The notes under the pieces were generated by a model, which did not search any database, was not told the origin of the DNA, and worked only from the letters and a program-made list of their open reading frames with translations. Source: Microbacterium sp. 70-16 (GTDB lineage Bacteria; Actinomycetota; Actinomycetes; Actinomycetales; Microbacteriaceae). Taken from it: a stretch of 64,000 bases of DNA. A program made the translations under genes and the position numbers. The stretch is taken from assembly GCF_001898315.1 (NCBI RefSeq), contig NZ_MKTQ01000011.1, forward strand, positions 62,001 through 126,000. Reading direction: 5' to 3'. Of this stretch, positions 55,068 to 63,748 are shown piece by piece (position 1 is the stretch's first letter; each line of letters begins with the position of its first letter).

Positions 55068-55859
55068 ATGGCCTTCTCTTTGCGGGCCGGTGTCTCCAGT
55101 GACGTCGGCGGGTACCGCGACGTGAACCAGGATGCCGCCTTCACGGCGCCCTGGGGCGTCGGCGTGGCCGACGGCGTGGGAGGCGGCCCTGCGGGCGACC
55201 TCGCGTCGGCAGCGCTCGTCCACCGGCTCGTGGCGGGCGGCTCACGCGTGCCCGACGCAGCGGCGCTCGCAGGACGCATCCATGAGGCCAACTGGGATCT
55301 CGGTGCCCACGTGCGCCGCGATCCGTCGCTGGCCGGCATGGCGACGACGTTCACGTCGATCTGGTTCACCGACAGCGGTAGCCTGCTCGTCGCGCACACG
55401 GGCGATTCACGCGCCTATCTGCTGCGGGAAGAGCAGCTGGTACGGCAGACCCGCGACGATTCGTTCGTGCAGGTGCTCGTCGACCAGGGCATCGTGCGCG
55501 AAGAGGATGCCATGACGCATCCCCGCCGCAACCTCATCACGGCGTCGCTGCGCGGCGAGGCATCCGACCTGGTGCGCGTCACCGAACGCGTGCCCGTGCC
55601 CGGTGACCGCTGGATGCTGTGCAGTGACGGCGTGAGCGACTACCTGCCCGACGACGCGATCGGCGAGGTGCTGCGCAGCCACACCGACGTGACGGATGCC
55701 GCGCAGGCGCTCGTCGCACTCTCGCTGCAAGCCGGCTCACGCGACAACGTCACGGCGATCGTCGCCGACCTCGTCACGGGCCCGGTGCGGGCCGAGCGGC
55801 CGCGGTTCGCGGGTGCTGCCGCCGCGCGGTTTGCCGAGGACATCGAGCTCGCAGGCTGA
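55068..55859 (+). CDS. PP2C-family Ser/Thr protein phosphatase
   Basis: 263 residues from ATG 55068. PPM motifs: YRDVNQDAAF, VADGVGGGPAGDLAS (metal Asp), GDSRAYLLREEQL, MLCSDGVSDYL, SRDNVTAIVADL. Soluble, no TM, unlike PstP. Reverses Ser/Thr phosphorylation and could counter the PASTA kinase at 13047, though unlinked. It is 14 nt after ctaF, so possibly read from the oxidase operon, an unusual neighbour. Confidence 0.9.
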   Translation: MAFSLRAGVSSDVGGYRDVNQDAAFTAPWGVGVADGVGGGPAGDLASAALVHRLVAGGSRVPDAAALAGRIHEANWDLGAHVRRDPSLAGMATTFTSIWFTDSGSLLVAHTGDSRAYLLREEQLVRQTRDDSFVQVLVDQGIVREEDAMTHPRRNLITASLRGEASDLVRVTERVPVPGDRWMLCSDGVSDYLPDDAIGEVLRSHTDVTDAAQALVALSLQAGSRDNVTAIVADLVTGPVRAERPRFAGAAAARFAEDIELAG

Positions 55860-55872
55860 GACACGCCGGTGG

Positions 55873-55910
55873 GCGATCGCGCTGGGAGGCGTCAGCGAGC
55901 GATCGCGCTG
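55873..55910. repeat. Direct repeat GCGATCGCGCTG between convergent genes
   Basis: GCGATCGCGCTG at 55873-55884 and 55899-55910, and an intervening CAGCGAGCGATC partly complementary to it. The flanking CTGAG (55856-55860) and CTCAG (55921-55925) contain the two stop codons. Candidate bidirectional terminator. Confidence 0.5.
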
Positions 55911-55921
55911 ACAGCGGCCCC

Positions 55922-56359
55922 TCAGGCGGTCGGTGGTGTCCAACCCCGCACGTGCATGACGAGCGGGTCGAACTGGCGGGGGAGCGGGCCTGACGCCGCC
56001 TCAACGGGCTGGCCTTCGCGTGCCCAGTACTCGAAGCCGCCGATCATCTCGCGCACCTCGAAGCCGAGCTTCGCGAACTCGAGGGCGCCCTTCGCGCCGG
56101 CGTTGCACCCGGGGCTCCAGCAGTAGACGACGACGGGGACGGCCGGGTCGAGTTCGACGGGCGCGCGCTGCGCGATCTCGCTGTAGGGCATGTGGATGGC
56201 GCCGGCGGCGTGACCCTGGTTCCAGGCATCCACACTGCGCACATCGACGAGGGTGAGCGCCTCACCCGCGCGCTGCGCGACGTACACGTCGGAGGGGTCG
56301 GTCTCGTGCAGCAGCTTGGCAGAGAAGTAGGCGAGGGGGTTGTACGCGGCGTCCGTCAT
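55922..56359 (-). CDS. Rhodanese-domain protein
   Basis: 145 residues from ATG 56359. Single rhodanese domain: LTLVDVRSVDAWNQGHAAGAIHMP, then active-site loop YCWSPGCNAGAKGA. The catalytic Cys is the one in PGCNAG or CWS; the position before Cys is changed from the usual CRSG form, so sulfurtransferase activity is uncertain. Leaderless-type promoter. Confidence 0.85.
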   Translation of the reverse strand: MTDAAYNPLAYFSAKLLHETDPSDVYVAQRAGEALTLVDVRSVDAWNQGHAAGAIHMPYSEIAQRAPVELDPAVPVVVYCWSPGCNAGAKGALEFAKLGFEVREMIGGFEYWAREGQPVEAASGPLPRQFDPLVMHVRGWTPPTA

Positions 56360-56366
56360 GCCACCG

Positions 56367-56372
56367 ACACTA
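56367..56372 (-). promoter_or_regulatory. -10 box for the rhodanese gene
   Basis: TAGTGT on the minus strand, seven bases, ATG 56359; leaderless layout. Confidence 0.5.
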
Positions 56373-56384
56373 GGGCACAACGAC

Positions 56385-56425
56385 AGCGGCGGGGCCTGAC
56401 CTGTCGGTCAGACCCCGCCGCTTTT
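56385..56425. terminator. Terminator hairpin between qcrB and rhodanese gene
   Basis: AGCGGCGGGG (56385-56394) and CCCCGCCGCT (56413-56422), with GACC/GGTC inside, followed by TTTT on the plus strand. It lies just after qcrB on the minus strand and blocks reading from qcrB into the rhodanese gene. Confidence 0.75.
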
Positions 56426-56441
56426 CAGCCAAGCTGAGGAC

Positions 56442-58133
56442 TCAGTGGTCCTTGCCCTCTTCGATCTCGTGAGCCTCTTCGGCCTCGTCGTGGGCGAGCG
56501 CGTGGTGAGCGTGCGCCTCAGCGGCCTCGATCTCGGACTGGGTGACGGGCGTGAGCCGGTCTTCGAAGAACCAGCGCGACAGCGACGCGCGCAGGTTCTC
56601 GTGCCACGGGATGCGGCCCTGATCGTTCGGGCGGACCACGAGGGGAGCGCTCGTCTCGAAGTCGACGAGCTTGATCCGCTCGTAGGCGTCGACGGGCTGG
56701 TGCACCTCGATGTACTCACCACCGGGCAGACGCACGATGCGGCCCGACTCGTAGCCGTGCAGGGCGATCTCGCGGTCCTTCTTCTGCAGCGCGATCGCGA
56801 TGCGCTTGGTGACGAAGTACCCGAGGATGGGGCCGATGATCAGCAGCGCCTGCAGCGCGTGGATGACACCCTCCATCGTGAGGTGGAAGTGCGTCGCGAT
56901 GATGTCCGACGAGGCGGCAGCCCACAGCACGGCGTAGAACACGACGCCGGCGACACCGATCGCGGTGCGGGTCGGCGCGTGACGCGGCCGCTGCGCGATG
57001 TGGTGCTCGCGCTTGTCGCCGGTGATCCAGGCCTCGATGAAGGGGTACACGGCCACGAGGACGATGAACAGGCCCAGCACGACGAGCGGGATGAGGATGT
57101 TGAACGACCAAGTGCGGTCCCACAGCACGAACTCGAGGTGCGGCGGCACGAGGCGCAGGGCGCCGTCGGCGAAGCCGATGTACCAGTCAGGCTGCGTACC
57201 GGCCGACACCGGGGAGGGGTCGTACGGGCCGTAGTTCCAGATCGGGTTGATCGTGAACAGCGACGCGATCAGCACGATCACACCGAAGGTGATGAAGAAG
57301 AAGCCGCCCATCTTCGTCATGTAGATCGGCATCATCGGGTAGCCCACGACGTTGCTGTTCGTGCGGGCGGGGCCGGCGAACTGCGTGTGCTTGTTGATGA
57401 CCATCAGCATGAGGTGCACCACCAGCAGCCCCACGAGGATCGCGGGCAGCAGCAGGATGTGCAGCGTGTACAGGCGGCCGACGATCGCCGTGCCGGGGAA
57501 CTCGCCGCCGAACAGCAGGAACGAGAACCAGGTGCCGATGAGCGGGATGCCCTTGACCATGCCGTCGATGATGCGCAGACCGTTGCCCGACAGCAGGTCG
57601 TCAGGCAGCGAGTAGCCCGTGAAGCCCTCACCCATCGCGAGGACGAAGAGGACGAAGCCGATCACCCAGTTCAGCTCGCGGGGCTTGCGGAACGCACCCG
57701 TGAAGAACACGCGCAGCATGTGCACGCCGATGCCGGCGACGAACACGAGCGCGGCCCAGTGGTGGATCTGGCGAACCAGCAGGCCACCGCGGATGTCGAA
57801 CGAGATCCGCAGCGTCGAGTCGAGGGCGGCCGACATCTCGACGCCGCGCAGCGGCAGGAACGAGCCGGCGTAGTGCGTCTCGACCATGGATGCCTGGAAG
57901 AAGAACGTCAGGAACGTGCCCGACAGCAGCACGGCGACGAAGCTCCACAGCGCGATCTCACCGAGCATGAACGACCAGTGGTCGGGGAAGATCTTGCGGC
58001 CGAGCTCCTTGACGAAGCCGGAGAGGCTCGTGCGCTCGTCGATGTAGTTCGCCGTGGCCGCGACGAAGCGGCCGCCGAGCGGCTTGTCGTCCTTCGGTGT
58101 GGCGGGGGCCTCAGTGACAGTCGCGGTGCTCAA
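56442..58133 (-). CDS. qcrB: Cytochrome bc1 complex cytochrome b subunit
   Basis: 563 residues from TTG 58133, which overlaps the qcrA stop (TTGA); no ATG or GTG fits in this place. Heme-ligand helices carry HHWAALVFVAGIGVHMLRVFFTG and LHILLLPAILVGLLVVHL; quinol-site region includes GYSLPDDLLSGNGLR. Actinobacterial C-terminal extension (after about 410) ends His/Glu-rich. Oxidises menaquinol; the known target of Q203-type inhibitors in mycobacteria. Confidence 0.96.
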   Translation of the reverse strand: MSTATVTEAPATPKDDKPLGGRFVAATANYIDERTSLSGFVKELGRKIFPDHWSFMLGEIALWSFVAVLLSGTFLTFFFQASMVETHYAGSFLPLRGVEMSAALDSTLRISFDIRGGLLVRQIHHWAALVFVAGIGVHMLRVFFTGAFRKPRELNWVIGFVLFVLAMGEGFTGYSLPDDLLSGNGLRIIDGMVKGIPLIGTWFSFLLFGGEFPGTAIVGRLYTLHILLLPAILVGLLVVHLMLMVINKHTQFAGPARTNSNVVGYPMMPIYMTKMGGFFFITFGVIVLIASLFTINPIWNYGPYDPSPVSAGTQPDWYIGFADGALRLVPPHLEFVLWDRTWSFNILIPLVVLGLFIVLVAVYPFIEAWITGDKREHHIAQRPRHAPTRTAIGVAGVVFYAVLWAAASSDIIATHFHLTMEGVIHALQALLIIGPILGYFVTKRIAIALQKKDREIALHGYESGRIVRLPGGEYIEVHQPVDAYERIKLVDFETSAPLVVRPNDQGRIPWHENLRASLSRWFFEDRLTPVTQSEIEAAEAHAHHALAHDEAEEAHEIEEGKDH

Positions 58134-59221
58134 TGGCGCTCCCAGAAGCTCGGGCCGACGGGTTCGGTGAAGTCGCTCTGCGCGATGAGGTAGCCCTCGT
58201 CGTCGACGGTGATCGGCAGCTGCGGCAGCGGACGGGCAGCCGGGCCGAAGATGACGGCGGCCGACCGCGACACGTCGAACTGCGACTGGTGGCACGGGCA
58301 CAGCAGGTGGTGCGTCTGCTGCTCGTAGAGCGCCACGGGGCATCCCACGTGCGTGCAGACCTTGGAGTAGGCCACGATGCCGTTGTACGACCACTCGAGC
58401 TTGTTGTGCTCGGCGGGCAGCTGCTCGGGCAGCAGGCGCATGAGCAGGACGATGGCCTTGGCCTTCTGCTCGAGGTAGCCCTCGCTGTGGCTGAGCTCAG
58501 CAAGCGACTCGGGGATGACGTGCACGGCGGAGCCGAGCGTGAGGTCGGCGGCGCGGATCGGCTCACCGGACGGGTCGTGCGCGAGGCGCTCGCCCTGCTT
58601 CCACATCGTCTGGCTGAGGAGGGCGACCGGGTCGCCCGCGATCTGCTCTTCGGCCGTGCCGTTCGGCTTGCTCTCGGGAGCAAGGCCACGGAACAGCGTG
58701 ATGCCGGGCAGGATCGAGGCGATAAGCGCCGCGATGAGCGAGCCGCGGATCGCGGTGCGCCGGCCGAAGCCGGACTCCTCGTTCGCGTCACGGAAGGCCT
58801 GGACGGCCGCTTCGCGGGTCGTGTCGCGGCCGCGCGTGGCGTGCCGGGGCTCGATGAACTCCTTGTCGCTCATGACGGCCTTGGACCAGTGGATCGCACC
58901 GATGCCCAGGGCCAGCAGCGCGAGGGCGATGCCGAGACCGATGAACAGGTTGTTGTCGCGGATGTCGATGACCCGACCGCTCTCGATCGGGAACAGCATG
59001 TAGGCGGCGATCGCCCAGATGCTGCCCGCGAGGGAGAGGTAGAAGAGGGTGTAGACCGTGCGGACGGCGCGCTTCATAGCGGCCGGGTCCTTGTCGGTCA
59101 CGCGCTCCCGGTGCGGCGGCAGGCCGGGGTTGTGCACGGGGTCGGGAACCGCGACGGCGAGCCCGGGGGAGGGCTTCCATGAAGCCCTCTCGTGCTCGAG
59201 CGCGTCTTCCTCGTGTGCCAT
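58130..59221 (-). CDS. qcrA: Rieske iron-sulfur subunit of the bcc complex
   Basis: 363 residues. Three TM helices (about 55-77, 90-110, 157-177) instead of one, as in actinobacteria, then the Rieske domain with CTHVGC and CPCHQSQF ligating the 2Fe-2S cluster. Starts at ATG 59221, 30 nt after qcrC. Confidence 0.97.
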   Translation of the reverse strand: MAHEEDALEHERASWKPSPGLAVAVPDPVHNPGLPPHRERVTDKDPAAMKRAVRTVYTLFYLSLAGSIWAIAAYMLFPIESGRVIDIRDNNLFIGLGIALALLALGIGAIHWSKAVMSDKEFIEPRHATRGRDTTREAAVQAFRDANEESGFGRRTAIRGSLIAALIASILPGITLFRGLAPESKPNGTAEEQIAGDPVALLSQTMWKQGERLAHDPSGEPIRAADLTLGSAVHVIPESLAELSHSEGYLEQKAKAIVLLMRLLPEQLPAEHNKLEWSYNGIVAYSKVCTHVGCPVALYEQQTHHLLCPCHQSQFDVSRSAAVIFGPAARPLPQLPITVDDEGYLIAQSDFTEPVGPSFWERH

Positions 59222-59251
59222 GGTGCGTCCGTTCCGTACGTCAGTGATCGA

Positions 59252-60052
59252 TCAGTTCGACTTCGCCGTGATCCACACGGTGAGGCCGATGAGGGTTCCG
59301 ATGCCGAAGATCCAGATGAACAGACCCTCGGAGACAGGACCCAGCGAGCCGAGCGAGAGGCCGCCGGGCGACTGGTTCTCCTGGATGAACAGGAGCGCCG
59401 AGATGATGTCGCGCTTCTCTTCGCTCGTGAGGGTCATGTTGTTGAAGACCGGCATGTTCTGCGGGCCGGTGACCATCGCCGCGTACATGTGCAGCGGGCT
59501 GGTGCTGGTCAGCGCGGGCGCGTACTTGCCCTCGGTGAGCGCACCGCCGGCCGCGGCGACGTTGTGGCACATCGCGCAGTTGATGCGGAACAGCTCGGCG
59601 CCGTTGGCGACGTCGCCCTCACCGTCGAGGATGTCGGCGTCGGGGAACGACGGGCCGGGCGAGGTCGACTGCACCCACGCGGCGATCGCGAGGATCTGGT
59701 CCTCGGTGAACTGCACGGGCTTCTGCGGCGCCTGCGGGCCCTGCATCTGCAGAGGCATCCGGCCGGTGGAAACCTGGAACTCGACCGCGAGCTCGCCGAC
59801 GCCGTACAGGGACGGCCCGTCGACGGTGCCCTCCATGTTCAGGCCGTGGCACGTGGCGCAGTTGGCCTGGAAGAGCTTCTTGCCGTCGTCGACGGTGAGC
59901 GCGGTGGATGCCGTGGTGGGCTCGGTCGCGGCCATCGCGGCCGAGGCGCCGGCGTAGATGCCGCCGGTGACGAGCAGGCCGATGCCGATGAGCGCGGCGG
60001 CGGCCCACTTGCTGCGGCGGCCGGTCTTGACTCGCGGGGTCTTCGAAGACAT
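59252..60052 (-). CDS. qcrC: Diheme cytochrome c subunit QcrC
   Basis: 266 residues. N-terminal signal anchor (16-42), two CXXCH heme sites (CATCH 65-69; CAMCH 159-163), C-terminal TM (about 246-263). The fused diheme cytochrome replaces a soluble cytochrome c, a hallmark of the actinobacterial bcc-aa3 supercomplex. Starts 20 nt after ctaE. Confidence 0.97.
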   Translation of the reverse strand: MSSKTPRVKTGRRSKWAAAALIGIGLLVTGGIYAGASAAMAATEPTTASTALTVDDGKKLFQANCATCHGLNMEGTVDGPSLYGVGELAVEFQVSTGRMPLQMQGPQAPQKPVQFTEDQILAIAAWVQSTSPGPSFPDADILDGEGDVANGAELFRINCAMCHNVAAAGGALTEGKYAPALTSTSPLHMYAAMVTGPQNMPVFNNMTLTSEEKRDIISALLFIQENQSPGGLSLGSLGPVSEGLFIWIFGIGTLIGLTVWITAKSN

Positions 60053-60072
60053 GGAAGTGGTCTGCTCCGCTC

Positions 60073-60717
60073 TCACTTGACGACGTAGATGACGAAGAAC
60101 AGGACGATCCAGACGACGTCGACGAAGTGCCAGTAGTACGACACGACGATCGAGGAGGTCATCTCCTTGCGCCCGAAGTTCTTCACGGCGAAGGCGCGGC
60201 CGATCACGAGCAGGAAGGCGATGAGACCACCCGTCACGTGCAGGGCGTGGAAGCCCGTGGTCAGGTAGAACGCCGACGCGTACGAGTTCGCCGAGATCGG
60301 CAGGCCCTCGGCGACGAGCGTCGCGTACTCCCACACCTGGCCGGAGACGAAGACGGCGCCCATGAGGAAGGAGAGGAAGAACCACTCGACCATGCCCCAC
60401 TGGCGGAACTGCCAGAACGATCCCTTGCGGTACGGCTGGAACCGCTCGGCGGCGAACACGCCCGCCTGCGCCGTGAACGAGGACAGTACCAGGATGACGG
60501 TGTTGACCGCGGCGAAGGTCACGTTGAGCGTCGGGGTGCTCTCGGCCCACAGATCGGGCGAAGCATTGCGCAGCGTGAAGTAGATCGCGAACAGGCCGGC
60601 GAAGAACATCACCTCGCTGCCCAGCCACACGATGGTGCCGACAGCGACCGGATCCGGTCGCTTGACGGAGCGCAAAGCCTGGGAATAGGTCGCTGAAGTG
60701 GTCGTCACGCCACCCAT
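60073..60717 (-). CDS. ctaE: Cytochrome c oxidase subunit III
   Basis: 214 residues from ATG 60717, or 211 from GTG 60708. Five TM helices; [45 protein letters not shown] and [21 protein letters not shown] are typical. GTG 60708 is seven bases after CATAAT and would be a leaderless start, so it may be the true one. First gene of the minus-strand ctaE-qcrCAB operon. Confidence 0.95.
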   Translation of the reverse strand: MGGVTTTSATYSQALRSVKRPDPVAVGTIVWLGSEVMFFAGLFAIYFTLRNASPDLWAESTPTLNVTFAAVNTVILVLSSFTAQAGVFAAERFQPYRKGSFWQFRQWGMVEWFFLSFLMGAVFVSGQVWEYATLVAEGLPISANSYASAFYLTTGFHALHVTGGLIAFLLVIGRAFAVKNFGRKEMTSSIVVSYYWHFVDVVWIVLFFVIYVVK

Positions 60718-60721
60718 TATG
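60716..60721 (-). promoter_or_regulatory. -10 box for ctaE-qcrCAB
   Basis: CATAAT on the minus strand, overlapping ATG 60717 and seven bases before GTG 60708. If used, it makes ATG 60717 untranscribed and GTG 60708 the start. Confidence 0.45.
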
Positions 60722-60824
60722 GCGGATTTGGCGCTCGGTTTTCGCATCCCTGAAGGTGTCGTTGACTTTCGGGGGGATTGGAGGGCGCTCGGAGCCGCCC
60801 GCGAGTGTGCTGACAGTCTGCCGA

Positions 60825-60830
60825 TAAGAT
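60825..60830 (+). promoter_or_regulatory. -10 box for trpD
   Basis: TAAGAT, eight bases, ATG 60839; leaderless or nearly so, divergent from ctaE. Confidence 0.5.
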
Positions 60831-60838
60831 CGTGATTC

Positions 60839-61900
60839 ATGGCGGAGCTCTACTCGTGGCCGGAAATCCTCACGGCCCTTCTCGACCGGCGCGATCTGAG
60901 TGTGTCAGAGTCCACGTGGGCGATGCGGCAGGTGATGTCGGGTGAGGCGACGCCGTCGCAGCTCGGCGCGTTCCTGGTCGCGCTGCGCGCCAAGGGCGAG
61001 ACGGTCGATGAGATCGTCGGCTTCCGCGACGCGATCCTCGAGGCCGCGCTGCCGCTTCCCGTGCCGGCCGCGGTGCTCGACATCGTCGGTACGGGCGGTG
61101 ATCGCTACGGCACCGTCAACATCTCGACGATGTCGGCGATCGTGGCCGCTGCGACCGGTGTGCCCGTCGTCAAGCACGGCAACAAGGCCGCCAGTTCGGC
61201 ATCCGGATCGTCGGATGTCCTCGGCGCGCTCGGCATCGACCTGACGCTGTCGCCCGAGCGTGTCGCGGAGGTGCTGGCCGAAGTCGGCATCACGTTCGCC
61301 TTCGCGTCGGCGTTCCACCCCGGCTTCCGGCACGCGGGGCCGACCCGCAAGGAGCTCGGCGTGCCGACCGTCTTCAACTACCTCGGGCCGCTGTGCAACC
61401 CGGCTCGCGCCGAAGCCAACGCGGTCGGCGTCGCGCACGCCGACCGGGTGCCGCTCATCACGGGCGTCTTCCGCACGCGCGGTGCGACGGCGCTCGTGTT
61501 CCGCGGCGACGACGGCCTGGACGAGCTCACCACGACCGGCCACAGCCGCCTGTGGGAGATCAGTCGGGGTGACGTGCACGAGCACGACCTCGACCCGCGC
61601 GACCTGGGCATCCCGCTAGCCGACATCGACGACCTTCTCGGCGGCGACGCCGCGCACAACGCCGGGGTCGTCCACCGCGTGCTCGACGGCCAGCGGGGAG
61701 CGGTGCGCGACATCGTGCTGCTGAACGCGGCTGCGGGCATCGTGTCGTACGAGCTGTTCCAGGATGCCGCGCAGGTGCAGCACCCCATCGTGGAGCGCCT
61801 CGCGGCGGCACGAGATCGCGCGGCGGCGGCGATCGACAGCGGTGCGGCGGCGGGCGTGCTCGCACGGTGGGTCGAGACGACCTCGTCCTCTGTGGCCTGA
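60839..61900 (+). CDS. trpD: Anthranilate phosphoribosyltransferase
   Basis: 353 residues. [49 protein letters not shown] holds the PRPP and anthranilate sites; [37 protein letters not shown] follows. Second step of tryptophan synthesis. It sits beside ctaE, away from other trp genes, as in mycobacteria (Rv2192c). Confidence 0.96.
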   Translation: MAELYSWPEILTALLDRRDLSVSESTWAMRQVMSGEATPSQLGAFLVALRAKGETVDEIVGFRDAILEAALPLPVPAAVLDIVGTGGDRYGTVNISTMSAIVAAATGVPVVKHGNKAASSASGSSDVLGALGIDLTLSPERVAEVLAEVGITFAFASAFHPGFRHAGPTRKELGVPTVFNYLGPLCNPARAEANAVGVAHADRVPLITGVFRTRGATALVFRGDDGLDELTTTGHSRLWEISRGDVHEHDLDPRDLGIPLADIDDLLGGDAAHNAGVVHRVLDGQRGAVRDIVLLNAAAGIVSYELFQDAAQVQHPIVERLAAARDRAAAAIDSGAAAGVLARWVETTSSSVA

Positions 61901-61962
61901 CCACATCGACAGTTCGGATTTGATCCGGCCCGAATCTCTGGTGGTCGTCGGCGCGCTGACGA

Positions 61963-61968
61963 TACGTT
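61963..61968 (+). promoter_or_regulatory. Candidate -10 box for the membrane protein at 62008
   Basis: TACGTT, leader of about 35 nt with GAGAGGAACG before ATG 62008. Confidence 0.4.
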
Positions 61969-62007
61969 GAGGGCAACACCCCGGCATCCCCAGAGAGGAA
62001 CGCCCCC

Positions 62008-62502
62008 ATGTCAGAACAAGCGGCCGCCACGGCCGACACCCTCGAGCCGCCGCAGAAGAAGGTCGGCTTCGTCAAGGTCGCCGGCATCCTCGGCATCCTC
62101 GGCGGCATCGCCCTGATCGTCGTCGGCCTCGTCGTCTGGATCATGGTCTCGAGCCAGCTCCGCGCCGAGAACATCACCATCCCGGATGACGCGATGGCCT
62201 TCCAGGGTCAGACGGTCGCCGGCCCCTTCACGGCCTACGTGCAGGCCGACATCATCCAGCACCACGCTCTCGAGGCGTCCGGTGGCAAGACCTACGCCGA
62301 GCTGCCGCAGGATGACCCGGTGCGCGCCACGATGATGAACGCGTCGTTCCTGCGGGCATCGCTGTTCACCTCGGTCGTGTCGTTCGGTGTCGCGGCCTTC
62401 GCGATGGGCATCGGCGTCCTGTCGATCCTGTTCGGTGCGGCGCTGTCGCGCCTGGCATCCGTGCCCGTCGTCGTGCGTCGATCGGCCGTCACCAGCGGCT
62501 GA
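62008..62502 (+). CDS. Small two-TM membrane protein
   Basis: 164 residues. TM helices at about 24-48 and 119-142; between them an extracytoplasmic part (LRAENITIPDDAMAFQGQTVAGPFTAYVQADIIQHHALEASGGKTYAEL). Similar proteins are sometimes named aromatic ring-opening dioxygenase LigA; nothing here supports an enzyme. Function unknown. Confidence 0.7.
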   Translation: MSEQAAATADTLEPPQKKVGFVKVAGILGILGGIALIVVGLVVWIMVSSQLRAENITIPDDAMAFQGQTVAGPFTAYVQADIIQHHALEASGGKTYAELPQDDPVRATMMNASFLRASLFTSVVSFGVAAFAMGIGVLSILFGAALSRLASVPVVVRRSAVTSG

Positions 62503-62507
62503 TCCGG

Positions 62508-62573
62508 CTGGCCGGCTTGGTTCGCTGGCCCGGCTTGGTCGGCTGGCCCGGCTTGGTCGGTCTGCCCGGCTTG
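62508..62573 (+). repeat. Tandem 17-18-bp repeat (about 3.5 units)
   Basis: Units CTGGCCCGGCTTGGTCGG at 62525-62542 and 62543-62560, a 17-bp variant at 62508-62524 and a partial unit from 62561. It starts 5 nt after the stop of the preceding gene. Confidence 0.85.
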
Positions 62574-62613
62574 AGAAGGCCCGTGCTTCGTGAATCGGAG
62601 CGCGGGCCTTCTC
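62573..62613 (+). terminator. Hairpin after the tandem repeat
   Basis: GAGAAGGCCCG (62573-62583) and CGGGCCTTCTC (62603-62613), perfect 11-bp arms, 19-nt loop, no T-run. Likely transcript end before the PHP gene. Confidence 0.6.
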
Positions 62614-62631
62614 TGCGTGGGGGATCCGTCG

Positions 62632-62637
62632 TAGCGT
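62632..62637 (+). promoter_or_regulatory. -10 box for the PHP gene, leaderless layout
   Basis: TAGCGT, seven bases, ATG 62645. Confidence 0.5.
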
Positions 62638-62644
62638 CGGCGGC

Positions 62645-63643
62645 ATGGACCCGATCGCGGCGCTCACCGAGATCGCGACGCTGCTCGAGCGGGAGCGCGC
62701 GTCGCGCTACCGGTCGAAGGCGTTCCGCGCGGCTGCGGCCACCGTCGCGGGCCTGTCGGCTGCCGAGCTGGCCGACGCGGCGTCGCTACGCCGCCGCCCC
62801 CGGATCGGTGACACGTCCTTCGCCGTGATCCAGGAGGCCCTCGCGGGGCGCGTGCCGCAGTACCTGGCCGAGCTGCGGGCACGCTACGCGCCGGCCGCAT
62901 CGACGCTGCGCACGCGGCTGCGGGGCGACCTGCACTGCCACTCGGACTGGTCGGACGGCACGACGCCGATCGACGCGATGGTCGACGCCGCCCGCGCGCT
63001 GGGGCACGAGTACCTCGCCCTCACCGACCACTCGCCGCGCCTGCGCGTCGCGCGCGGGCTGTCTCCGGAGCGGCTGCGGGCGCAGCTGGAGGTCGTCGCG
63101 GGTTTCGACGGCGCGGACGCCGGGTTCACGCTGCTCAGCGGGATCGAGGTCGACATCCTCGACGACGGGGCGCTCGATCAGGAACCCGAGCTGCTGGACG
63201 AGCTCGACGTCGTCGTCGCATCGGCGCACTCGAAGCTGCGGATGGACGCGCGACCCATGACGCGCCGGCTCGTCGCCGCGGCATCCGACCCTCACGTCGA
63301 CGTGCTGGGCCACGTGACCGGACGGCTGATCGCGGGGGAGCGCGGGCTGCGGCCGCCCTCGCAGTTCGACGCGCGCGCCGTGTTCGAGGCGTGCGCCGCA
63401 CACGGCGTCGCGGTCGAGATCAACTCGCGGCCCGAGCGTGAAGACCCGCCCGACGACCTGATCGCGCTCGCGCTCGAGGTGGGATGCCTGTTCTCGATCG
63501 ACTCGGACGCGCACGCTCCTGGCCAGCTCGGCCTGCTCGACGAGGGCGCCGCGCGCGCGGAGCGCGCCGGGGTGCCCGCCGAGCGCATCGTGACGACCTG
63601 GCCGCTGCCGCGCTTGCGCGAGTGGTTGCACCGCGCGCGGTGA
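62645..63643 (+). CDS. PHP-domain protein (PolX-type phosphoesterase without polymerase core)
   Basis: 332 residues. N-terminal helix-hairpin-helix-like part (ALTEIATLLERERASRYRSKAFRAAAATVAGLS, RRRPRIGDTSFAVIQEAL) as in the start of family X polymerases, then a full PHP domain: DLHCHSDWSDG, LALTDHS, SGIEVDIL, ASAHSKL, HPDV-like HVDVLGHVTGR and FSIDSDAHAPGQLG. The nucleotidyltransferase palm is absent. It could be a DNA-repair 3'-phosphoesterase or exonuclease; inferred only. Confidence 0.82.
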   Translation: MDPIAALTEIATLLERERASRYRSKAFRAAAATVAGLSAAELADAASLRRRPRIGDTSFAVIQEALAGRVPQYLAELRARYAPAASTLRTRLRGDLHCHSDWSDGTTPIDAMVDAARALGHEYLALTDHSPRLRVARGLSPERLRAQLEVVAGFDGADAGFTLLSGIEVDILDDGALDQEPELLDELDVVVASAHSKLRMDARPMTRRLVAAASDPHVDVLGHVTGRLIAGERGLRPPSQFDARAVFEACAAHGVAVEINSRPEREDPPDDLIALALEVGCLFSIDSDAHAPGQLGLLDEGAARAERAGVPAERIVTTWPLPRLREWLHRAR

Positions 63644-63671
63644 GAGGGGGTGGCTGGGCCGCGCCGTAGGG

Positions 63672-63730
63672 GTTTGTGGTCGCGTGTGGTCGCTTGCGCG
63701 GGGGTGAGGCGACCTGAGGCGACCCCAAAC
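63672..63730. repeat. Third copy of the GTTTGGGGTCGCG palindrome
   Basis: GTTTGTGGTCGC (63672-63683) and GCGACCCCAAAC (63719-63730) are complementary with one mismatch, and GCGTGTGGTCG follows the left arm as in the copies flanking the padR cassette. The middle is diverged. Confidence 0.7.
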
Positions 63731-63748
63731 ATGGGGTGGGGCGGGTGT

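Noticed and set aside
62008..62502. Naming the two-TM protein aromatic ring-opening dioxygenase LigA
   Set aside because: The name circulates for similar membrane proteins, but no dioxygenase fold or metal site is visible.
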